Below the pieces are notes generated by a model. That model had not been told where the DNA came from and did not search any database. It worked only from the letters and a program-made list of their open reading frames with translations. The position numbers and the translations under genes are program-made. This document shows, piece by piece, positions 51,567-59,688 of a stretch of 64,000 bases of DNA; the stretch's first letter is position 1; each line of letters opens with the position of its first letter. The stretch is taken from positions 434,001 through 498,000 of the forward strand of contig NZ_AP022598.1 in the NCBI RefSeq assembly GCF_010725485.1, read 5' to 3'. Source of the stretch: Mycolicibacterium parafortuitum (GTDB taxonomy: Bacteria > Actinomycetota > Actinomycetes > Mycobacteriales > Mycobacteriaceae).

Positions 51567-53704
51567 TCGCGCCGCCGCGACGCTCCCAGCCGCCTGCGTA
51601 CCCGCGGGCGTCGGCGTCGCTGCTCGACGACGGCATGATCGGCCAGATCGAGCACGTCGTCGATCGAGCGGTCGTCGCCGGCCTGGTGCGCCGCGACGCC
51701 GACAGTCAGCGCGACGGGCTCCTCGACACCTCCGCCCAGCCGCATCGGCGCGGCTTCGACCGTCGCCACGATCCGGTCTGCCAGGCCTTCCAGCACGCGA
51801 TGGTCGGCGCGGGGGGTGACGATCAGGAATTCGTCGCCGCCCCAGCGTGCCACCAGGTCGAACGGCTGCACCGCGGCGTGCAGCCGGTCGGCGACCTCGA
51901 CCAGTAGCCGGTCGCCGGCGTGGTGGCCGTGCCGGTCGTTGACCGACTTGAACCGCTCGATGTCGCAGAACAGCACCCCGTACCCGGCGCCGTCGGCGTC
52001 GAGTTGTTCCAGCCGGGCCCACGCCGCCGACCGGTTCGCGATCGCGGTGAGCGGGTCGGTGGTGGCGCGGCGGGCCAGTTCGGCTTCGCGCACCCGGTCG
52101 GCGGTCACGTCGACGATCTGGGAGACGAAGCAGCGCGGCTGATCCCGGGGCGCGTGCACCAGAACCGCGGTCAGCGCGCACCACACGATGCTGCCGTCGG
52201 CGGCGAGGTAGCGCTTGTCGATCCGGTACGACCGGCGCCGGCCGTCCAGGCATTCGTTGACCAGCGACAGGTCCAGATCCAGGTCGTCGGGGTGGGTGAT
52301 GTCCTGAAAGGTCATCTGCGACATGGCCCGTCGGCTGTAGCCGAGCATCGCGCGCAGCGCCCGGTTGGTGCGCAGGAATGATCCGTCGAGACCGACGACG
52401 GCCATCCCGATCGGCGAGTGGGCCAGGGCCAGCTCGAAGCGCCGCTCCCCCAACAGGTCGACCGCGGCGTCCACCGAGTCGACCGGTTCGGCGGTGGTCA
52501 CCGCGGCGGGGAAGCCGTGTTCGTGCGATCGGGGGCGGCTCAGGAAAAAGCCCTGCGCCCAGGTGATCCCCGCGGCGTTGACCGCGTCGAGTTCGCTCTG
52601 GCTCTCCACACCCTCGGCGATCACCATGGCGCCGATCTGGCCGGCGAAGTCGGCGATCGCGTGGGCGAGCCGGCGGCGGGCGTCGTCGACGTCCATGTGG
52701 CGGATGATCGAATGGTCGATCTTGACGAACTCCGGGGCCAGCTCCAGCACGTGGGAGAACGACGCGAACCCGGCACCGACGTCATCGGCGGCCACCCGCA
52801 CCCCGTGCGACCGACAGGTTTCCAGCGCGTCGTCGAGCGCGGCGTAGTTCTGCACGGCGTCGTGTTCGGTGATCTCGAGGACGATGCGGGCCGGGTCGAC
52901 GTCCTGCAGCAGCTCGGTCCACGGAGCCGCCATCGCCGCGGCCGGGGACACATTGATCGCGACGAACACGTCGGGCGGCAGCTGCGGCATCAGCGCCAGC
53001 ACACGCCGCACGATCGCCATCTCCAGTTCGACGCCGAGCCCCATCTGGGCGGCAAGTTCGAAGAACGCGTCGGGGCGGAACGGCTCGCAGTGGAACCGGG
53101 AGAGCGCCTCGAGGCCGACGACCTTGCCGTCGGTGACGTCGTGGACCGCCTGGAACACCACCTCGAAATCGTTCTCGGCGACGACGCGGCGGATCACGTG
53201 GCGCCGGTCGACGGAGTCCGACCGCCGCCCCGGAGTTTCGATCAGCGCGCCGATCAGGTCGGCGACCTGCTTGACCAGTTTCAGATCGTCTTCGCCGAGA
53301 TAGGGTTTCGGCTCGCCGCTGACCAGGCAGACCATCCCCGCCGCGCCCGCGTGGCCGATGACCGGCGCGCCGACATAGGCGGCCATCCCTGGTCTCTGGG
53401 TGACCGCCATCGCGGCGGTGGTCTGGTTGGCTTTGGTGTCGGGTACGACGTTGGGCAGCCGCCCGTCGATGACGCGCACGCAGTAGGTCTCCGACAGCGG
53501 CGTGCGCGTGCCCGGGGTCAGTCCGAGCGATTCGGCGTCCCCGTCGAGGACTTCGATGGTCTGGGTGCCGTCCTGGAACGAGGACAGCCACGCGGTGTCG
53601 AGGCCGAGACGCTGGCGCAGGACGCCCAGCAGCGTGCGCACCAGGTCGCCCGGCACCCCGGGCGGATCCGCCATGAGGCGTTCGCCCGCCTCATCGACAC
53701 GCAT
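51563..53704 (-). CDS. GAF-EAL-PAS-GGDEF cyclic-di-GMP turnover protein
   Basis: 713 aa. The order is GAF (about 15-150), EAL phosphodiesterase (about 165-400), PAS (about 425-540), GGDEF cyclase (about 545-690). Both catalytic domains look intact: EAL has LEALSRFH, INVSP, EITEHD, DDVGAGF, KIDHSII, EGVES and QGFF; the cyclase has RWGGDEFLI with FKSVNDRHGHHAGD. No membrane segment, so it is cytoplasmic. EAL before GGDEF is the reverse of the common order. Fast-growing mycobacteria use a GAF-GGDEF-EAL bifunctional enzyme (DcpA); this is not in that order, so it is a separate c-di-GMP switch. Confidence 0.92.
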   Translation of the reverse strand: MRVDEAGERLMADPPGVPGDLVRTLLGVLRQRLGLDTAWLSSFQDGTQTIEVLDGDAESLGLTPGTRTPLSETYCVRVIDGRLPNVVPDTKANQTTAAMAVTQRPGMAAYVGAPVIGHAGAAGMVCLVSGEPKPYLGEDDLKLVKQVADLIGALIETPGRRSDSVDRRHVIRRVVAENDFEVVFQAVHDVTDGKVVGLEALSRFHCEPFRPDAFFELAAQMGLGVELEMAIVRRVLALMPQLPPDVFVAINVSPAAAMAAPWTELLQDVDPARIVLEITEHDAVQNYAALDDALETCRSHGVRVAADDVGAGFASFSHVLELAPEFVKIDHSIIRHMDVDDARRRLAHAIADFAGQIGAMVIAEGVESQSELDAVNAAGITWAQGFFLSRPRSHEHGFPAAVTTAEPVDSVDAAVDLLGERRFELALAHSPIGMAVVGLDGSFLRTNRALRAMLGYSRRAMSQMTFQDITHPDDLDLDLSLVNECLDGRRRSYRIDKRYLAADGSIVWCALTAVLVHAPRDQPRCFVSQIVDVTADRVREAELARRATTDPLTAIANRSAAWARLEQLDADGAGYGVLFCDIERFKSVNDRHGHHAGDRLLVEVADRLHAAVQPFDLVARWGGDEFLIVTPRADHRVLEGLADRIVATVEAAPMRLGGGVEEPVALTVGVAAHQAGDDRSIDDVLDLADHAVVEQRRRRPRVRRRLGASRRRD

Positions 53705-53885
53705 AGCAAAGGATCATAAACCGACCTTTACATCCAGCGCTCTTGTTCGGCTCCGGCGATTACTTGATACAGCCTGCAAAAATCCGGCGGGCGCCATCAT
53801 TTACTTCGCTGAATGGATAGACAGCCCGCTCCCAGGTTGCCGAACGGGGCAAATTTGACGTGCGATCAGCCGAAACGCGAAACGG

Positions 53886-54308
53886 TCAGTCGTCGGTGAT
53901 GGTCAGCTTCACGTCGATGTTGCCGCGGGTCGCGTTGGAATACGGGCACACCTGGTGTGCGGCCTCGGCCAGCTGCTGCGCGGTGGTGGGGTCGACGTTG
54001 GGCAGCGTGATCTCCAGCTCGACGGCCAGTCCGAACGCGCCGTCGTCGTTGGAACCGAGGGTCACCTTCGCGCCCACGGCCGAATCGGAGACGTCGGCCT
54101 TCTGCTGGCGTGCGACCAGGCGCAGCGCCGAGTGGTAGCACGCCGCGTAGCCGATCGCGAACAGCTGTTCCGGGTTGGTGCCGACGCCGGTGCCGCCCAT
54201 CTCCTTCGGAATGCTCAGCGTGACATCGACTTTGCCGTCAGAGGTGCGCCCGTGGCCGTCGCGGCCTTCACCGGTGGCCAGTGCTTCCGCGGTGTAGAGA
54301 GTCTTCAT
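53886..54308 (-). CDS. ohr: organic hydroperoxide resistance protein (Ohr)
   Basis: 140-aa thiol peroxidase of the Ohr/OsmC family that reduces organic and lipid hydroperoxides using lipoylated or dithiol donors. The reactive cysteines are Cys57 in AIGYAACYHSAL and Cys121 in HQVCPYSNATRGN, and the conserved Arg and Glu of the active site are in TNPEQLF and near the N-terminus. The ATG overlaps the ohrR stop as TGATG; open sequence further upstream is not used. Expected to be de-repressed by OhrR when peroxides appear. Confidence 0.94.
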   Translation of the reverse strand: MKTLYTAEALATGEGRDGHGRTSDGKVDVTLSIPKEMGGTGVGTNPEQLFAIGYAACYHSALRLVARQQKADVSDSAVGAKVTLGSNDDGAFGLAVELEITLPNVDPTTAQQLAEAAHQVCPYSNATRGNIDVKLTITDD

Positions 54309-54751
54309 CAGGGGTTCCTTTCGTGGGGTTCTTGCATGTGTCGCACAAGGTGTTTCAACGCATCCCGCAACTCGGCGAGCTCGGCTTCGGACGCTCCGAA
54401 ACCGGCCAGCAGACGTTCGGGGACACAGGCCGCCCGCTCCTCCAGGCGCGTGCCCGCCTCGGTGAGCGACACCTCGACGCGACGCTCGTCGTCGGCCGAG
54501 CGGCGGCGGGCCACCAGGCCGACGGCTTCGAGCCGCTTCAGCAGCGGCGAGAGGGTGCCCGAGTCGAGCTGTAGCCGCTCCCCGAGGTAGCTGACCGAGC
54601 AGGGGCCGTCCTCCCACAGCACCAACAGCACGAGGTACTGGGGATAGGTGATGCCGAGTTCGTCGAGCAGCGGCCGATAGGCGGCCGTCACTGTCCGCTG
54701 CGCCGTGTAAAGGGCGAAGCAGAGCTGGTCGTCGAGTCGGGCGGCATGCAC
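54308..54751 (-). CDS. ohrR: MarR family peroxide-sensing repressor OhrR
   Basis: About 147 aa. The sensor cysteine is Cys11 in RLDDQLCFALYTAQR, matching Cys15 of B. subtilis OhrR, and the DNA-binding helices read YPQYLVLLVLWEDGPCSVSY and LDSGTLSPLLKRLEAVGLVA. A TTG seven codons upstream is possible, but it lies inside the operator. The GTG used falls at the expected transcription start, 7 nt after a TACTCT box, giving a leaderless mRNA. Oxidation of Cys11 by organic hydroperoxide should release DNA and induce ohrR-ohr. Confidence 0.9.
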   Translation of the reverse strand: MHAARLDDQLCFALYTAQRTVTAAYRPLLDELGITYPQYLVLLVLWEDGPCSVSYLGERLQLDSGTLSPLLKRLEAVGLVARRRSADDERRVEVSLTEAGTRLEERAACVPERLLAGFGASEAELAELRDALKHLVRHMQEPHERNP

Positions 54752-54758
54752 GGTATTG

Positions 54759-54787
54759 AGAGTAGCGCGCAATTAAATTGCGCGCAA
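54759..54787 (-). promoter_or_regulatory. ohrR-ohr promoter with OhrR operator
   Basis: GCGCGCAATT-A-AATTGCGCGC (54765-54785) is a perfect 10-bp inverted repeat, whose CAATT-AATTG core resembles known OhrR sites. On the minus strand a TTGCGC -35 (54787-54782) and TACTCT -10 (54764-54759) are separated by 17 bp, and the palindrome covers that spacer, so bound OhrR would block polymerase. Confidence 0.75.
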
Positions 54788-54829
54788 TGTATTTGTGGTG
54801 CGCAGGCCAGGGGCCTGCATGGTCAGGTT

Positions 54830-56482
54830 CTAGACCGCCACGTAGTAGGTGGTGTTTCCGACGACCGCCCGGACTTCGAGCGTCGTCACGTCGACGTCGT
54901 CGTAGGCGCCTGAGTGGTCGGTGAACATCCCGACGAACAGGCGGACCACGTCTTCGGCCACCCGCTGCAGGCTGGGCCAGTTCTCCCAGTTCGCCCAGCC
55001 GTCCCAACGCTGGGCGATGTCGCGGACGGTGTACGCCGTGTTCTCGGGGGTCAATGCGATCCGTAATCCGTTCCAGCCCAACCGGTCCGGGTTGGCGCCG
55101 AGCGCGCGACCCGGGTTGCCCAGCAGCGTGAACCGGATCCGGTCGGCGGGCGGCGCGTCGTGCAAGGACGCGTACGTCGACAGCCATTCGCCGACGACCT
55201 GCGCGCCCTGCGACATCGCGATCACGTCGATCACTCCGGTGGTGGTGCGCAGCAGCCGGTCGAGGTTGGCCGCGCCCTCGGTGATCGAACTCTGTCGCGC
55301 CGCGGCGGGATATGCGAGCGGAATCCAGGTATTGCCTTCGGCTTTCGCGTAGCCCTGGAGGTAGTCGCCGGTGTCCTCCGGCTTGGTGCCGAGCCCGCCG
55401 ATGGTGATGACGACCCTGCCGTCACCCTGTTCGGCGGGCGGCATCGGGTTCTGGGCGTCGGCCGGTGTCCGGTCCTTGGGGACGGTCGGGGTGCGCGAGG
55501 CCAGCGTCTTGAGCGGTTTGATCGTGACCGTGACCGGGACGGCGACCACGTTGCCGCTGCCGTCGTCGACGGTGATGGTGAAGGTGTCGGTCTTGTCCGC
55601 CGCGGTCGCGTCGGCGGCACCCGCGGCACGGCGCGCGGCGACGGTCGGGGTGTAGATGACCCGGCCCCAACGAGACACCGACACAGTGCCTTTGGTCGCG
55701 GGGTCGGCCCGGTAGACAAGGCGGTCGCCGTCGGGGTCGGTGGCGTTGACGCGACCCCAGACCGAGCCGAACCAGCCGGGAGTGTGCACGGCCGGATCGA
55801 CGACGGGTGCGACATTGACGGGTGTGGTGGCCGGGACGTCCGGAACCTGCGGGACCACCGGGGTTTCCGGCACGGTGGCGCCGGGCTTGTGGGGTACCGC
55901 CGGTTTGGCCGGAGTCAGGCCGATGTCGGAGCGGCCGACTTGGCGCCACGCCGCGGACAGCAGCACCCACAGCGACGTGGTCTGCGCCGGAGCGGACGGC
56001 ACGGTCGCGGTGTCCGGGGTCGGTGCCGCTTTGTCGGGCACGGGCACCGAGACGGTGTCGGCGGGCTCTGGCGCGGGCGGCTCGGCGGCGGGGGCCGGCG
56101 CGGTGGTGTCGTCGGACGGGGCATCGACCGGTGCGTCGTCGGACTCGGCTGGTGCGTCATCGTCGGCGGGCGCGTCGTCGTCGGCGGCGCGCTCGTCGCG
56201 TTCGACGCTCGACAGCATCGGCTTGTTGCGGGACCGGCGCGGGGTTACCGACTCGGCGTCGTCGTCGGACGCGGCCTTCGCGGTCGTGGGGGCGCTGTTC
56301 TCGTCGTCGCGGTCGGCGGAGGACTTCTTGGCCTCGCGGGAGGGCGAGTTGTCGGCGGAGGAGCTGCTGCTGGCAGCCGTGTCGTCGGCGGATGCGATGA
56401 CGGGCGCGGCGCCCAGCCCGATGCCGACGCCGAGCGCTATCGCGAGCGCACCAACGCGCCCGACGTTTCTTGCGTAACTCAT
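54830..56482 (-). CDS. secreted PE-PPE/cutinase-type esterase with low-complexity linker
   Basis: About 550 aa from an ATG with GGAAGG upstream. Signal peptide: RVGALAIALGVGIGLGAAP, cleaved near VIASADD. Residues about 35-180 are an Asp/Ser/Ala/Pro-rich disordered region. Next comes a cadherin/VCBS-like module (ATDPDGDRLVYRADPATKGT, FTITVDDGSGNVVAVPVTV). The C-terminal 220 residues form an alpha/beta-hydrolase of the PE-PPE type: VVITIGGLGTKPEDTG, nucleophile loop IAMSQGAQVVGEW and LLGNPGRALGANPDRL. Expected at the cell surface acting on lipid or ester substrates. Related architecture occurs in several mycobacterial proteins. Confidence 0.85.
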   Translation of the reverse strand: MSYARNVGRVGALAIALGVGIGLGAAPVIASADDTAASSSSSADNSPSREAKKSSADRDDENSAPTTAKAASDDDAESVTPRRSRNKPMLSSVERDERAADDDAPADDDAPAESDDAPVDAPSDDTTAPAPAAEPPAPEPADTVSVPVPDKAAPTPDTATVPSAPAQTTSLWVLLSAAWRQVGRSDIGLTPAKPAVPHKPGATVPETPVVPQVPDVPATTPVNVAPVVDPAVHTPGWFGSVWGRVNATDPDGDRLVYRADPATKGTVSVSRWGRVIYTPTVAARRAAGAADATAADKTDTFTITVDDGSGNVVAVPVTVTIKPLKTLASRTPTVPKDRTPADAQNPMPPAEQGDGRVVITIGGLGTKPEDTGDYLQGYAKAEGNTWIPLAYPAAARQSSITEGAANLDRLLRTTTGVIDVIAMSQGAQVVGEWLSTYASLHDAPPADRIRFTLLGNPGRALGANPDRLGWNGLRIALTPENTAYTVRDIAQRWDGWANWENWPSLQRVAEDVVRLFVGMFTDHSGAYDDVDVTTLEVRAVVGNTTYYVAV

Positions 56483-56766
56483 GTAAAGCCTTCCCCCGCG
56501 GGCCACCCCGTAGCCACGCTGGGAGTCAATATTTTCTTACCCGTTAAAACGGAGCGAGGGTTTCGTCCAAAAATTAGCAAGACCGTAAAAGCATTGAGAC
56601 CTTGCCATCCAGGCGACTTTGTCGCACATCAAGCGCTGAGCTGGGCTTATGGCGCCAGAAGCGTGATGAAGGTCACAGTTTGAAATCGGCGGATTATGGG
56701 TTCCCCCGCCGCCATCGGCGAGCCGGGGAGGACGGTTTCGGCTCCGGATTCGTTGCTGGGGGCGGG
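56483..56766 (-). other. intergenic region upstream of the esterase gene
   Basis: This 284-bp gap is AT-richer than its surroundings (for example AATATTTTCTTACC around 56530). It should hold the promoter of the esterase gene and the 3' flank of the membrane-protein gene. I see no clear terminator, gene or repeat. Confidence 0.4.
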
Positions 56767-57693
56767 TCAGCCCAGGGTCAGCGCCACTCCTGCGACCCGC
56801 AGATCGGCAAACGAATAGCTCAACTCCCCGCGCTTGCCGACCGCCACCACGTAGCGGTCCTGGCCTTCGGTCACCTCGAAGCTGAAGCCGAACGTGCACC
56901 GGAAGCGCCCGCCCTGACCGTCCTCGAGATAGGTCGTGGTGAGGATCTCACCCTTGCCGTTCTTCACCGTGACCGGTGTCCCCGGATGGACGTCGGCGAA
57001 CCCGCCCGCCCCGACGCACGACGATCCGTCCACCTCGATCGCCGGGAGGTACGGGTTCGGGTCCTCGTCGTTGAGGGTGAAGCTTCCGGTGATCGTCGCC
57101 GTCTCGAGCACGTGAAACCCCTCGACAAACTGAGGACAGAAGTACTGCACCGCGACTTCGTCAGCCGGCATCCCCTGCTGGGGCCCGCCTTCGTCAAGGG
57201 TCCGGCAGACCTGCTTGCCGTGCGCGACGGCGTTCGCGTCGGAGTTGAATTCCGCCGAATATCCCGATTGCTTCAGAGCCACGAGATAGCGGTCGTCGGC
57301 CGTGGTCCGGTCGCGGGTCAGGTACGCATACGCTCCGATACCGGCACCGGTGACGGCGAGCACCGCTACAACGGCGGAGACGAGCACTCGCTGCCGCCGC
57401 TTGTGCGGGTTCGCATTGGCCGAAACCGGCTCGGCGACAGCACTATCCAGTTGTTGCCTACCCATCGCGTCGAGTCCTTCGACACTGCCGTCGCGGACCA
57501 GATCGGTGGGCTGGCCGCCGACGAAGTACCGGCCCTCGTGTCGGCCCGCCGGATCCGGCTGCCAACCACCGCCCGTCCCACCCGACGGCGTGTACGCGGA
57601 TTCGTGCCAAGTGCCGCCGACGTTGACCGCGCCGCACGAATTGCAGTGCATCGCGTCGGTGAGCGCACCGCCGCAGAACACGCAAAAGCTCAT
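56767..57693 (-). CDS. zinc-ribbon / DUF2510 / DUF732-like membrane protein
   Basis: About 308 aa. The N-terminus has a zinc ribbon (CVFCGG and CNSCGA), then a DUF2510-like segment (GGWQPDPAGRHEGRYFVGGQ), one transmembrane helix near residues 105-125 (VLVSAVVAVLAVTGAGIGAY), and an exported part. Its first section matches DUF732 (DRYLVALKQSGYSAEFN, HGKQVCRTL); the rest is a strand-rich domain with two Cys. Inside-out topology is expected. It lies 14 bp after a second zinc-ribbon membrane protein, so the two are an operon. No function is known; a role in surface sensing or anchoring is only a guess. Confidence 0.8.
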   Translation of the reverse strand: MSFCVFCGGALTDAMHCNSCGAVNVGGTWHESAYTPSGGTGGGWQPDPAGRHEGRYFVGGQPTDLVRDGSVEGLDAMGRQQLDSAVAEPVSANANPHKRRQRVLVSAVVAVLAVTGAGIGAYAYLTRDRTTADDRYLVALKQSGYSAEFNSDANAVAHGKQVCRTLDEGGPQQGMPADEVAVQYFCPQFVEGFHVLETATITGSFTLNDEDPNPYLPAIEVDGSSCVGAGGFADVHPGTPVTVKNGKGEILTTTYLEDGQGGRFRCTFGFSFEVTEGQDRYVVAVGKRGELSYSFADLRVAGVALTLG

Positions 57694-57707
57694 CTCGCTG
57701 CCCCCAC

Positions 57708-58802
57708 TCACTTCCGGTACGCCGTGGTGCCCTCGACACCGAACAGCGAGCTGACGAATTTGGCGAAACAGTCGTCGACGCGGATCCTCTGCGCGTCGCA
57801 CCACGCATTGGCCTCGGCCGGCGAGAGTTTCGGCTGCCCGACGACGGTCACCCAGAAATCCCCCGAACTGAACGTCGTCCATTGACCCGAGGACAGCAGC
57901 CGCACATTGCTGTACTTGTCCCGCAGCGCAAGGTGATTGCGCAGCACGTCGGTACTGGTCAGTGTCCGGCCATCGACGACCAGACCCGCCTTCTTCGCAC
58001 TGATCTGCGGTATCCAGCGATTCGCGAGCGACCCGGATACGTACGCATAGTCGGCATCCCGCAGCTCACGCAACACCGCTTCGGCCACCCCGTCGATACT
58101 GCCGTGTTCCGGTTCGGCGACCGTGTGCGCGACCACGCGTTGCGACCCCACCGTCGACGAAGCACTCGTCACCTCGGTGTCGTCACCGGAATGGAAGACG
58201 AGCTGTGGTGCACCGGAGAACATCTCGGTGGTGCGCCAGTACATCCCGGCCGGGAACACCAGCGTTCGGCGGACCGTCTCGCCGGGCTTCATCGTCAACG
58301 GTGACGCGGAGAAGTCGAAAAGGCCGGCTGCGATGTCGCGCTGCCCGTCGGCGACGGTGATCCGCGCCGACGACGCGGTCTCGGTGTTACCGCCCGGGCA
58401 CTGCGACATGAATGCGGCGTCGACGGTCAGTCCGTCGGGGGTCATGTCGACAGACTCGGCCTGCACCAGCGGCGCCGTCGCGCAGGTCGGGACGGCGGCG
58501 GCCGGATTGGCCGTCCCGGCCGTAAATCCGCCGGTCTGTGGGACGGCCGCCTCGTCGGTCGAGGAGCCCACCAGCAGCACCCCGGCCGTGACGGCGGCGG
58601 CGACCACAGACACCGCCGCGACCACGCCGCCGATCAGCCACCCGCGGCGCCGGGGAAGGGACGTCGACTCGACCACCCCGTCGTCGGGATAGGCCACGGC
58701 GCCGATCGGCGAACCACACTGCCCGCAGAAACGGTAATGCCAGGCGTTGGCGTGCCCCTGCGGACAGACCACCAACGGTGTCCCGTCGAACTCACCACTC
58801 AC
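57708..58802 (-). CDS. zinc-ribbon single-pass membrane protein
   Basis: About 364 aa from a GTG with GGGGG 6 bp upstream; an upstream GTG 13 codons earlier is possible. The N-terminus has a small zinc-ribbon-like motif (CPQGHANAWHYRFCGQCGSP), then a transmembrane helix near residues 50-75 (GWLIGGVVAAVSVVAAAVTA), and an exterior part of about 280 residues without a family I can name. The middle has a beta-rich region (LTMKPGETVRRTLVFPAGMY), and the end resembles an NTF2- or DUF4878-like fold (RELRDADYAYVSGSLANRWI). Operon with the next zinc-ribbon protein. Confidence 0.75.
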   Translation of the reverse strand: MSGEFDGTPLVVCPQGHANAWHYRFCGQCGSPIGAVAYPDDGVVESTSLPRRRGWLIGGVVAAVSVVAAAVTAGVLLVGSSTDEAAVPQTGGFTAGTANPAAAVPTCATAPLVQAESVDMTPDGLTVDAAFMSQCPGGNTETASSARITVADGQRDIAAGLFDFSASPLTMKPGETVRRTLVFPAGMYWRTTEMFSGAPQLVFHSGDDTEVTSASSTVGSQRVVAHTVAEPEHGSIDGVAEAVLRELRDADYAYVSGSLANRWIPQISAKKAGLVVDGRTLTSTDVLRNHLALRDKYSNVRLLSSGQWTTFSSGDFWVTVVGQPKLSPAEANAWCDAQRIRVDDCFAKFVSSLFGVEGTTAYRK

Positions 58803-59354
58803 TTCGATCCCCCGCAATCTCACCCGGGTGTGAGGCTGCACCTCACCCCGTCCTGCGCGCCGCAGTGCGCGACGCCTCCCCCTCGCATGCGCTCACTGTT
58901 TGCCCTCAACCAGTGAGCGCGCTCCGATCCGACTCCGTGAGACTGATCATCCGCCTCCCCACCGACAAAGGGAATCGGGGATGTCCCGTGACATTGCCGC
59001 AATCAAGCATCAATTGCCCGATCAGCACCATGAGTCACATTCGTCACGCTCAACCCCTCGTCAGCGTGACGATGCCGGAAGCCTCCCCGATTCCCCGCGA
59101 CGCAGTGAACCTGCACCGTGTCGGCGATCTCTTCTGTCGCACGGGCCCGCCGTAGCGTTACACGCCGGGGTGCAGCGCGCCATGTAACGTCGCGTTCCCT
59201 TCCGTCTGCAACCTTCGCTGCGCCTGTGCCACCGAGTGGTTGGGCGCTGTCACACATCGGAGCTACGCTTGCCCACAGATACGCTCCGACAACGAACGGC
59301 ACCGGACCACAGGTTGTTTGCCAGCCCGTCTACGGCTGCAGATACAGGGATGAC
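58803..59354. other. 552-bp gap with nested inverted repeats (possible structured RNA)
   Basis: I find no credible gene. It is unusually rich in perfect inverted repeats: GCGCTCACTG/CAGTGAGCGC (58889-58920, 10 bp, 12-nt loop); a 12-bp outer pair GGGAATCGGGGA (58970-58981) and TCCCCGATTCCC (59084-59095) enclosing CGTCACGCT/AGCGTGACG (59042-59071, 9 bp, 12-nt loop) and shorter stems; and CGTTACA/TGTAACG (59156-59189). This looks like a structured RNA or several operators between two divergent genes. The class is not one I recognise. Confidence 0.45.
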
Positions 59355-59663
59355 ATGAAGATCTCCACAACGCTCGGCGCCCTCGCGGGGCTGGCGGTGA
59401 CCGCGGCGACGGGCCTCGCCGCACCCGCGGGCGCGGCGCCCCAGGATGCCGCGTTCCTCAACCGGCTGCAGCAGGTGGGGATCACGGTCTTCAATTCGTA
59501 CGGGACCATTCAAGACGCCTATGCCGTATGCCGGCAGCTCGATCTCGGCACACCGCATTCGCAGCTTGCCGGCTACGTGATGGCTGCCAACTCTGATATG
59601 GACTGGGAAAGCGCCGCGGACTTCGTCGTCCTCGCGAACATGACGTACTGCCCGCCCAAGTGA
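59355..59663 (+). CDS. DUF732 secreted protein
   Basis: 102 aa. Signal peptide MKISTTLGALAGLAVTAATG with cleavage near APAGAAPQ, then a DUF732 domain: DAAFLNRLQQVGITVFNSYG, VCRQLDLGTPHSQLAGYVM and a final ANMTYCPPK; the two Cys form the family disulfide. The frame is open further upstream, but the ATG here has AGGGA and a proper signal. DUF732 proteins are small exported mycobacterial proteins of unknown role. A related domain sits in the membrane protein at 56.8 kb. Confidence 0.88.
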   Translation: MKISTTLGALAGLAVTAATGLAAPAGAAPQDAAFLNRLQQVGITVFNSYGTIQDAYAVCRQLDLGTPHSQLAGYVMAANSDMDWESAADFVVLANMTYCPPK

Positions 59664-59688
59664 CGCACGGATCCCTGGTCTTGCCAGC

